Positions 26,282-32,285 of a DNA stretch of 32,285 bases are shown here, piece after piece; position 1 is the stretch's first letter; every line of letters begins with the position of its first letter. The notes below the pieces were generated by a model. It ran no database searches and was not told where the DNA came from. It saw nothing but the letters and a program-made list of their open reading frames with translations. Location of the stretch: the NCBI RefSeq assembly GCF_000235745.1, contig NZ_AGSX01000103.1:1-32285 (forward strand), in the 5' to 3' direction. Both the position numbers and the translations under genes were made by a program. This DNA is from Stutzerimonas stutzeri SDM-LAC. Its GTDB lineage: Bacteria; Pseudomonadota; Gammaproteobacteria; Pseudomonadales; Pseudomonadaceae.

Positions 26282-27583
26282 GTGAGCGCGCCCATGCAGG
26301 ATGAATTAAACGTCTGGCTGGCATGGCTGAGCGAGCATGCGGAGCTGCAGACGCTGGTCGCCAGCGCAGCGCTAATATTCGCCGCCTGGCTCGCCAACTG
26401 GGTGGTCAAGCGGATTCTTGTCCGTGGCCTGTACAAGGTACTGCGCAGCACACGGGAAACCGAGCTGCAGGATTTCGGCATTATCCGTCGACTGTCCAAC
26501 ATCGTACCGGCGCTGGTGCTGTCGATTGGTGTGAACGCTGTTCCCGGCTTGCCGGAGGCGGCCGTCACGGTCGTGCGCAATGTCTGCGGTGGCTTCATCG
26601 TACTCACCATCGCCCTCGCTCTGGGCGCGCTCTTGGACATCATCAACATGATGTACCAGCGCCGGGCCGATGCGCATGTGCACCCCATCAAGGGCTATCT
26701 GCAGGTAGTCAAGATCGTGCTGTACGCGGTCGCCACCATCTTGATCATCGCCACCTTGATCGACCGTTCGCCGCTGATCCTGCTATCCGGACTCGGCGCC
26801 ATGGCGGCGGTCCTGATGTTGATATTCCAGGACACCATTCTGTCGCTGGTGGCCAGCGTACAGATCACCTCCAACGACCTGATCCGTGTCGGTGACTGGG
26901 TGGAAATGCCGCAGTTGAACGTCGACGGTGATGTCATCGACATTGCCCTGCACACAGTAAAAGTGCAGAACTGGGACAAGACCATCAGCAACATCCCGAC
27001 CAAGCGCTTCATCAGCGATTCGTTCAAGAACTGGCGCGGCATGCAAGAAAGCGGTGGAAGGCGGGTCAAGCGCAGCCTTTTTCTCGATCAGCAAAGCGTC
27101 CACTTCCTCAATGGCGAGGAATGCGAGCACCTGCATCGCTTCAACCTGCTCGATGATTACCTCACCGAGAAACGCCGCGATATCGATGCCTGGAATGCCA
27201 ACCTCAAAGAGCGTGGCAAGGAGCCGGTGAACACGCGGCGCATCACCAATATCGGCAGTTTCAGAGCCTACGTGGAGCGCTACCTGCGAAGCCATAGTGG
27301 TATCCACCAGGGCATGACCCTGATGGTGCGCCAGCTAAGCCCGACCGCTGACGGATTGCCACTGGAAATCTACTGTTTCACCAACACCGTGGCCTGGACA
27401 CAGTACGAAGCGATCCAGTCGGACATTTTCGACCACTTGCTGGCGATCCTGCCGGAATTCGGCCTGCGGGTATTCCAGCATCCGAGCGGTGGTGATATGC
27501 GAGAGTGGCGTGATTCACTGCATCAGCCGGGCCCGCCGGCATTGCAGCAACCGGAAGGACATCCGGCCGAGGAAAGACGTTAA
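26282..27583 (+). CDS. MscS-family mechanosensitive channel (YbdG-like)
   Basis: 433 residues. Up to five N-terminal membrane segments are visible: about 20-40 (LQTLVASAALIFAAWLANWV), 70-90 (IVPALVLSIGVNAVPGL), 95-120 (VCGGFIVLTIALALGALLDI), 140-160 (VVKIVLYAVATILIIATLID) and the pore helix 165-200 (LILLSGLGAMAAVLMLIFQD). The cytoplasmic beta domain follows (VGDWVEMPQLNVDGDVIDIA). The insert-containing C-terminal domain, with FLNGEECEHLHRFNLLDDYL and VARTNT-like PLEIYCFTNTVAWTQYE, is typical of the larger YbdG type. It probably relieves mild hypo-osmotic stress. Start choice is uncertain: GTG at 26282 or ATG at 26294, with no clear Shine-Dalgarno sequence for either. It ends two bases before the inverted-repeat element. 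Confidence 0.87.
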   Translation: MSAPMQDELNVWLAWLSEHAELQTLVASAALIFAAWLANWVVKRILVRGLYKVLRSTRETELQDFGIIRRLSNIVPALVLSIGVNAVPGLPEAAVTVVRNVCGGFIVLTIALALGALLDIINMMYQRRADAHVHPIKGYLQVVKIVLYAVATILIIATLIDRSPLILLSGLGAMAAVLMLIFQDTILSLVASVQITSNDLIRVGDWVEMPQLNVDGDVIDIALHTVKVQNWDKTISNIPTKRFISDSFKNWRGMQESGGRRVKRSLFLDQQSVHFLNGEECEHLHRFNLLDDYLTEKRRDIDAWNANLKERGKEPVNTRRITNIGSFRAYVERYLRSHSGIHQGMTLMVRQLSPTADGLPLEIYCFTNTVAWTQYEAIQSDIFDHLLAILPEFGLRVFQHPSGGDMREWRDSLHQPGPPALQQPEGHPAEERR

Positions 27584-27584
27584 T

Positions 27585-27704
27585 CGTAGGTTGGCGCTGA
27601 GGCACGAAGCCGCTGAAACCGCCTTGGGCGCTGCCCATGCGTCATCCCTGACACCAGCGCCGCGAACCGCACCAACAGGCCCCGCGCCTCAGCGCCAACC
27701 TACG
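27585..27704. repeat. 120-bp element with perfect 19-bp terminal inverted repeats
   Basis: CGTAGGTTGGCGCTGAGGC (27585-27603) is exactly inverted at 27686-27704. A second pair, GGCGCTG (27627-27633) and CAGCGCC (27655-27661), is nested inside. The element begins one base after the mscS stop codon and lies in the 159-bp convergent gap before oprC. It has no coding capacity. It looks like a MITE or a palindromic intergenic repeat. The GTAGG-TGG start recalls dispersed repeats of P. stutzeri. No clear target-site duplication is seen. It could also act as a bidirectional transcript end. Confidence 0.7.
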
Positions 27705-27742
27705 TCCGGAGCGGGAATTGCTCTCGCTCCTGTCGCGATGAA

Positions 27743-29851
27743 TCAGAAGCTCATGTCGACCCGCGCCCAGTACGTGCGACCCGGCTCGTTGATGCGCTCG
27801 TCAGCCGACAGGCCGATACCCGCATTGCCGGCCTGGTTGAGGTGCTCGCTGTAGGCCTTGTCGAACAGGTTGTCGATGCCCGTGCTGAGCTTGAAGTTCT
27901 GATTCACGCGGTAGGCGCCGTTGAGCGAGAACACGCCGAAGCCCGCGCTTTCGTCGAAGTCCTTGCTGGTCACGTTACCCTTGCCTTCTGCCACGCGATT
28001 CTGCGCCGCCACCGCGCGCCAGAGGCCGGCCGCACTCCAGTCACCCTGCACGTAGGTCAGGCCCAGGCGCCCTTCGAGCGGCGGCATCTGAGGCAGCGCC
28101 TCGCCATCGGAGCTGTTCTTGCCCCAGGCGTAGGCCAGGCTGGCATCGGTCTTCCAGTTGGAGTTCAGGCGGTAGCTGGCGCCCAGCTCGCCACCGGCGA
28201 TACGGCCATCGATGTTGTCGGCGCGCGAACTGGACATGCCCATCATGTTGGTCTGGTAGCTGAACAGGATGTAGTCACGCACCTGCCCAACATAAGCCGA
28301 CGCCCAGGCCTCCAGCGGTCCCTGGCTGTATTGCATGCCGAAATCCAGCTGCGTGGTCTTTTCCGGCTGCACGTTGGCGAAGGCATCGGCACCACCCGAG
28401 AACAGCTCCCAGTAATCAGGGAAACGCTGCGTATGGCCAAGGCCGACATAAGCCGTCGCGGGAAGCGATTGCAGATCATGCTCGTAGCGCAGGAAGCCGC
28501 TCGGCAGATTGTCGCTGCGGCTGTCGCCGGCCGACGCGCCGGTGCTGCGGTAATCCTTCGCAGCGGCATGATCCAGGCGTGCGCCGCCGATCACCCGGCT
28601 GTCGTCATCCAGGTCGCGAGTCAGCTCGCCGAACAGGCCATAGTTGTGGAAGACGGCGTCCTTGTTCCAGGCGAACCGATCATGCTCGGTGAGTGTGCCG
28701 GTCATCATGTTGAAACTGGAGGTGCGCTTGCGATGCTCGTTGCGTTGCGCATCCACACCCGCCACCAGCTCGTAGTCGCTCCATTGCCAGGTTGCCGCCA
28801 GACGTCCACCCAGCGTACGCCGGTCGACGTTGCTGGCCATGGGATTGGCCATCATGCCCATGCCCGAGGGCGTACGCAGGCTGTAGTTGTCCATCACGTG
28901 ATCGGCATAGTTGTAGTAGACCCGCGCCTCGATCTTCTGCAGCACCTCACCGATATTGTCCTGCTCGAAGCGTAGGGCGATGCTCTCGCGCTCGAACTGG
29001 CTACCGTCCATGCCGCGCCCGGCGTAGCGGGCTTCACCATCGCCGCGACCGACCGTCAGCTCCAGCAGCGTGTCTTCGTCCGGCGTCCAGCCGAGCACCA
29101 GATCCGTGCTCCACTTGTCCCAGCGCGAATGCACGACGTCGCCGTTGCCGTCCTGGTAGTCATCGGAGTCGGAGCGGTTGGCCAGCAGGCGGATATAGCC
29201 CTGTTCGCCACCGGCGGCGGCATCGATATTACGGTCGAAGCGGCCATCGGAGCCGACCAGAAAGCTGGCATCGACTCGCCCGCCCAGTTCGCTGAAGTCT
29301 TCCGGATCACGTTCGAAGAGGATGGTCGCCGCCGAGTTACCCGGCCCCCAAATCACCGTCTGCGGGCCCTTGATCACGGTCAGTGCATCGTAGTTTTCCG
29401 GGGTGATGTAGGAGCTCGGCGAGTCCATGCGGCTTGGGCAGGCCCCCAGCATCTCGGCACCGTTGGCCAGTAGTTTCAGACGCGAACCGAACATGCCGCG
29501 GAACACCGGATCGCTGTTGGAGCCGCCGCCACGCACGGCGGAGAAGCCGGGAATGGTTTGCAGGTAATCACCCGCGTCGCTGGCCGGTACCGGTTGGCGG
29601 GGAATCTTCGGATCGGTCGTTACCGTCAGCGGTGATTGCTGGCCGACGCCGGTGATGACCATCGGCGCCAGCTCGACGGCATCGGATTGCTCTGCATGAG
29701 CGGAGTGGTCGGCTTCGGCAGCCAGCGCGCTGCCGGCGAGCATTCCCAGCAGCGCGGCATGGGCGAACTGCCAACGCAGACGCGAGGGTTGAATCGAAAA
29801 ACGCTCAGACAGGCGCACGCGCGCCATACAGCCATGAGTAATGCTGGACAT
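27743..29851 (-). CDS. oprC: TonB-dependent copper receptor, OprC-like
   Basis: Outer-membrane transporter for copper, 702 residues from the ATG at 29851 (behind GGAAG; the GTG at 29863 lacks one). A long N-terminal region ends in a signal-peptide hydrophobic stretch (about 30-44, HAALLGMLAGSALAAEA). The TonB box is probably ELAPMVITG (60-68). The plug domain (about 75-190) carries C138-P-S-R-M142. The barrel carries H318-V-M320. These match the CxxxM and HxM copper-binding pairs described for P. aeruginosa OprC. The terminal residue is Phe (ARVDMSF), the outer-membrane signature. It lies 53 bp after the His-rich DUF2946 gene. The absence of a T-rich hairpin immediately after it leaves the 27585-27704 element as a possible transcript end. 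Confidence 0.92.
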   Translation of the reverse strand: MSSITHGCMARVRLSERFSIQPSRLRWQFAHAALLGMLAGSALAAEADHSAHAEQSDAVELAPMVITGVGQQSPLTVTTDPKIPRQPVPASDAGDYLQTIPGFSAVRGGGSNSDPVFRGMFGSRLKLLANGAEMLGACPSRMDSPSSYITPENYDALTVIKGPQTVIWGPGNSAATILFERDPEDFSELGGRVDASFLVGSDGRFDRNIDAAAGGEQGYIRLLANRSDSDDYQDGNGDVVHSRWDKWSTDLVLGWTPDEDTLLELTVGRGDGEARYAGRGMDGSQFERESIALRFEQDNIGEVLQKIEARVYYNYADHVMDNYSLRTPSGMGMMANPMASNVDRRTLGGRLAATWQWSDYELVAGVDAQRNEHRKRTSSFNMMTGTLTEHDRFAWNKDAVFHNYGLFGELTRDLDDDSRVIGGARLDHAAAKDYRSTGASAGDSRSDNLPSGFLRYEHDLQSLPATAYVGLGHTQRFPDYWELFSGGADAFANVQPEKTTQLDFGMQYSQGPLEAWASAYVGQVRDYILFSYQTNMMGMSSSRADNIDGRIAGGELGASYRLNSNWKTDASLAYAWGKNSSDGEALPQMPPLEGRLGLTYVQGDWSAAGLWRAVAAQNRVAEGKGNVTSKDFDESAGFGVFSLNGAYRVNQNFKLSTGIDNLFDKAYSEHLNQAGNAGIGLSADERINEPGRTYWARVDMSF

Positions 29852-29904
29852 AAGAACTTCCACTTCTGCATGTGATTAGGCCGCAGTGAGGCGGCTGATT
29901 ACGG

Positions 29905-30282
29905 TCAGCAGTGGAAATGCGGTGGCGCGCGGGGATGGCCGCTGCCGCGGCGCAGCGCAGGAATCTGCGGCTGCTCGGGAAGTGAATGGAAGTAAGCCGG
30001 CGCGTGGCGCGGCAGGACCAGATCTACAGAGACGGTGAGCGGCGGGTTGACCGTCAATAGCTCGCAGTAGCCGCAAAGTTCGAGTGCGGCGAGCCAAGCG
30101 GGCTCACCGGCACGCATCTGGTCGTGATGACCGCGAGCAGCTGAATCATGCTCGGCATGGTGGTGAGGCTGCCCATTGGCCTCTGCGGCCTGGATGGCGG
30201 AGTACAACGGACCGACATGGATCATCAGCATGGCGAACAGGCCAAGCCAGATGCTTAATGTCGAAAGCCGTTTGCGTGCCAC
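29905..30282 (-). CDS. DUF2946 family His-rich small protein (copper-linked)
   Basis: 125 residues from a GTG start at 30282, supported by AAGGA six bases upstream. An N-terminal hydrophobic segment (LSTLSIWLGLFAMLMIHVGP, about 6-25) is a signal peptide or anchor. Next comes a His-rich patch (QPHHHAEHDSAARGHHDQM, about 39-55), a C70-G-Y-C73 pair (LELCGYCELL), and a His-containing tail ending in HFHC. The combination fits DUF2946, a family often found beside copper-uptake genes, and its function is unproven. A role in periplasmic copper binding ahead of OprC is inference. It is the first gene of the minus-strand copper unit and is divergent from leuA. Confidence 0.8.
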   Translation of the reverse strand: MARKRLSTLSIWLGLFAMLMIHVGPLYSAIQAAEANGQPHHHAEHDSAARGHHDQMRAGEPAWLAALELCGYCELLTVNPPLTVSVDLVLPRHAPAYFHSLPEQPQIPALRRGSGHPRAPPHFHC

Positions 30283-30321
30283 CGGAGTGTCCTTCGTGAC
30301 CAGATGTTATGGAGTGGCGGG

Positions 30322-30444
30322 ATGATCGCACAGCCGTTTCATCTCGACCGCTGCGACATGAGGCCGCAACGCCTGAGCAAGCAAGCTTGGTTTTTTACCG
30401 GCAAGCCAGCACAAATCACCAGAAAGCCAGAAGCACAGCAATAA
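30322..30444 (+). CDS. Possible 40-codon ORF upstream of leuA
   Basis: ATG at 30322, preceded by GAGTGGCGGG, opens a 40-codon frame ending in TAA at 30442-30444 (starting MIAQPFHLDRCDMRPQRLSK, continuing to ...KPEAQQ). An internal ATG at 30358 would give 28 codons. It is in the right place for a leader peptide but has only two or three Leu codons and no Leu run, so a classical leucine attenuator is not supported. It may be chance. The rest of the 280-bp DUF2946/leuA gap holds the 12-bp palindrome at 30464-30475, and I found no clear promoter. Confidence 0.2.
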   Translation: MIAQPFHLDRCDMRPQRLSKQAWFFTGKPAQITRKPEAQQ

Positions 30445-30463
30445 AACATCAATTTTCTACAAG

Positions 30464-30475
30464 GCCTTGCAAGGC
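30464..30475. promoter_or_regulatory. 12-bp palindrome upstream of leuA
   Basis: GCCTTGCAAGGC is a perfect palindrome in an otherwise A-rich stretch about 90 bp upstream of the leuA start. It could be an operator or a small hairpin. No protein is assigned. Confidence 0.3.
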
Positions 30476-30562
30476 ATAACCAGCAAGCAATAACTTTGCA
30501 CCATAACCGATGCCCCTCGTGGGCAGAGAAGCTGCTCGCTCAAGATTGCCTGGGGACACAAG

Positions 30563-32233
30563 ATGACCATGCTCAAGAACCCATCGAAAAAATATCGCGC
30601 CTTTCCGGCCATCGACATTCCGGACCGCACCTGGCCGTCCAGGATCATCACCGAGGCGCCGATCTGGCTGAGCTCCGATCTGCGCGACGGCAACCAGTCA
30701 CTGATCGAGCCGATGGACGCGGCGAAGAAGATGCGCTTCTTCAAGACGCTGGTTCAGGTTGGCTTGAAAGAGATCGAAGTGGGCTTTCCGTCTGCGTCCC
30801 AGACCGACTTCGACTTCGTCCGCGAGCTGATCGAAGGGGGCCACATCCCCGATGACGTGACCATTCAGGTACTGACCCAAGCGCGCGAAGACCTGATCAC
30901 CCGCACGTTCGAGTCCCTGAAGGGTGCCAAGCAGGCCATCGTCCATTACTACAACGCCACCGCTCCGAGCTTCCGTCGCATCGTCTTCAATCAGGATAAA
31001 GCCGGTGTAGTAGGCATCGCGGTCAGCGCCGCGCAGGTCGTCAAACGCCTGGCTGACGCGGCACCGGAAACCGATTGGCGCTTCGAGTACTCGCCAGAGG
31101 TGTTCAGCTCCACAGAAACTGATTTCGCCGTCGAGGTATGCAACGCCGTGATCGAGGTGTTCCAGCCGACGCCCGCGCAGAAGCTGATCCTCAACCTGCC
31201 GGCCACCATCGAAGCAGCCACGCCGAATATCTACGCCGACCAGATTGAGTATTTCGGCCGTCACATCAACAAGCGTGACTGCGTACTGATCAGCCTGCAT
31301 ACCCATAATGACCGCGGCACGGGCGTTGCCGCGACAGAGCTGGGCCTGATGGCCGGCGCTGATCGTGTCGAGGGCTGCCTGTTCGGCAATGGCGAGCGCA
31401 CCGGCAACGTCGATTTGGTGACCGTAGCGCTGAACATGTATAGCCAGGGTGTCGACCCACAGCTGGACTTTTCCGACATCGACGCAGTGCGCAAAGTGGT
31501 TGAGGAATGCAATCAGTTGCCGGTGCACCCGCGTCATCCCTACGTCGGCGATCTGGTCCACACGGCCTTCTCCGGCTCCCACCAGGATGCGATTCGCAAG
31601 GGTTTCGCCCAGCAGGATCCGAACGGCGTCTGGGAAGTGCCCTACCTGCCGATCGACCCGGCGGACATCGGCCGTAGCTACGAGGCGGTAATCCGCGTCA
31701 ACAGCCAGTCCGGCAAGGGTGGCATCGCCTATCTGCTGGAGCAGGAGTACGGCATCAGCCTGCCACGGCGCATGCAGATCGAATTCAGCCAGGTGGTACA
31801 GAAAGAGACCGACCGCCTGGGCTTGGAGATGAGCGCCAAGCAGATCTACGCACTGCTCGAGGCCGAGTATTTACAGGCGAGCGCGCCCTATACGCTCAAG
31901 AGCCATCGCCTGCAGGAAGAAAACGGCACCAGTGCGCTGGATGTGGAAGTCGCGAGCGGCGGCGAAACCACGCACTGGCGCGGCATCGGCAAGGGCCCGC
32001 TGGAGGCGCTGGTTGCCGGTCTGCCGGTCAAGCTGGAGATCATGGATTATCACGAGCACTCGATCGGCGCCGGCAGCAATGCCAAAGCCGCGGCGTACAT
32101 CGAGGTACGCCTGGATGGTGAGCGGCCGCTGCACGGTATCGGCATCGACGAGAACATCACCACCGCCAGCATCCGCGCCCTGTTCAGCGCGCTGAACCGC
32201 GCGGTGCGCATGGCCGAGGCGAAGGCAGCCTGA
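30563..32233 (+). CDS. leuA: 2-isopropylmalate synthase
   Basis: First committed step of leucine biosynthesis: acetyl-CoA + 2-oxoisovalerate to 2-isopropylmalate, feedback-inhibited by leucine. It is 556 residues, the long class of the enzyme. The DRE-TIM barrel begins with [12 protein letters not shown] (about 36-47; metal-binding Asp in place of the usual RDGEQ context). [17 protein letters not shown], the metal-ligand [16 protein letters not shown], and the [12 protein letters not shown] motif follow. The C-terminal regulatory domain (about 425-550) includes [20 protein letters not shown]. The ATG at 30563 follows GGGGA; M3 at 30569 is a possible alternative. It is a single-gene unit ending in the terminator at 32237-32270. 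Confidence 0.96.
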   Translation: MTMLKNPSKKYRAFPAIDIPDRTWPSRIITEAPIWLSSDLRDGNQSLIEPMDAAKKMRFFKTLVQVGLKEIEVGFPSASQTDFDFVRELIEGGHIPDDVTIQVLTQAREDLITRTFESLKGAKQAIVHYYNATAPSFRRIVFNQDKAGVVGIAVSAAQVVKRLADAAPETDWRFEYSPEVFSSTETDFAVEVCNAVIEVFQPTPAQKLILNLPATIEAATPNIYADQIEYFGRHINKRDCVLISLHTHNDRGTGVAATELGLMAGADRVEGCLFGNGERTGNVDLVTVALNMYSQGVDPQLDFSDIDAVRKVVEECNQLPVHPRHPYVGDLVHTAFSGSHQDAIRKGFAQQDPNGVWEVPYLPIDPADIGRSYEAVIRVNSQSGKGGIAYLLEQEYGISLPRRMQIEFSQVVQKETDRLGLEMSAKQIYALLEAEYLQASAPYTLKSHRLQEENGTSALDVEVASGGETTHWRGIGKGPLEALVAGLPVKLEIMDYHEHSIGAGSNAKAAAYIEVRLDGERPLHGIGIDENITTASIRALFSALNRAVRMAEAKAA

Positions 32234-32236
32234 CCT

Positions 32237-32270
32237 CGACCGGCGATCTCCAGAATCGCCGGTCGCCTTT
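32237..32270 (+). terminator. Intrinsic terminator after leuA
   Basis: CGACCGGCGAT (32237-32247) pairs perfectly with ATCGCCGGTCG (32255-32265) around a 7-nt loop, followed by CCTTTC, 4 bp past the leuA stop. The T run is short, but the stem is strong. Confidence 0.75.
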
Positions 32271-32285
32271 CAGAAGCAGAAAAAG

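Noticed and set aside
27842-28975. 377-codon plus-strand open frame opposite oprC
   Set aside because: Antisense shadow with no recognisable domain, while oprC is complete on the other strand.

Overview
The window is a stretch of core chromosome from a Pseudomonas-type gammaproteobacterium, most likely of the P. stutzeri (Stutzerimonas) group. The evidence is gene content and order (lysS-prfB, recJ, yaeQ, bfd-bfrB, grxD, argF plus an ABC ATPase, tadA, guaBA, xseA, oprC, leuA), a GC-rich base composition, the bfrB and oprC residue signatures, and a REP sequence (GTAGGAGCGAGCTTGCTCGC) of the kind scattered through Pseudomonas genomes. The genus assignment rests on recalled family knowledge, not on a database search. 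No rRNA, tRNA, CRISPR array, prophage, integrase or complete insertion sequence was seen, and every gene looks intact.

Layout. Positions 1-9165 are all on the minus strand: lysS (cut by the window edge), prfB with its programmed +1 frameshift, a DUF533/TerB-like membrane protein, an Old Yellow Enzyme, a molybdopterin oxidoreductase and recJ. Positions 9474-11835 (+) hold the translationally coupled pxpA-pxpB-pxpC genes for 5-oxoproline hydrolysis. Convergent to them is yaeQ (-). Positions 12676-13563 (+) are an iron-storage pair: bfd, under a Fur-box-bearing promoter, then bfrB. After two terminators come grxD (-), then argF and an overlapping ABC transporter ATPase (+). tadA and a Tat-exported multicopper oxidase (-) follow, then a DUF1206 membrane protein (+).

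Positions 19382-22637 (-) are the guaB-guaA purine operon, with a clear sigma70 promoter and a long imperfect hairpin repeat between the two genes. A zinc-ribbon protein of unknown function (-) lies upstream. xseA, an M23 peptidase, an isochorismatase-fold hydrolase and a YbdG-like MscS channel (+) occupy 23455-27583. A 120-bp element with perfect 19-bp terminal inverted repeats separates the channel gene from a copper unit on the minus strand (His-rich DUF2946 protein, then OprC-like TonB receptor). The window ends with leuA (+) and its terminator.

Functional threads are translation (lysS, prfB, tadA), repair (recJ, xseA), iron and copper handling (bfd, bfrB, grxD, oprC, DUF2946, multicopper oxidase) and central biosynthesis (argF, guaBA, leuA). 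I found no convincing previously undescribed multi-gene system. The points most worth a second look are non-coding: the inverted-repeat element at 27585-27704, the guaB-guaA hairpin, an orphan terminator upstream of argF, and a 17-bp inverted repeat next to a -10-like box upstream of pxpA.
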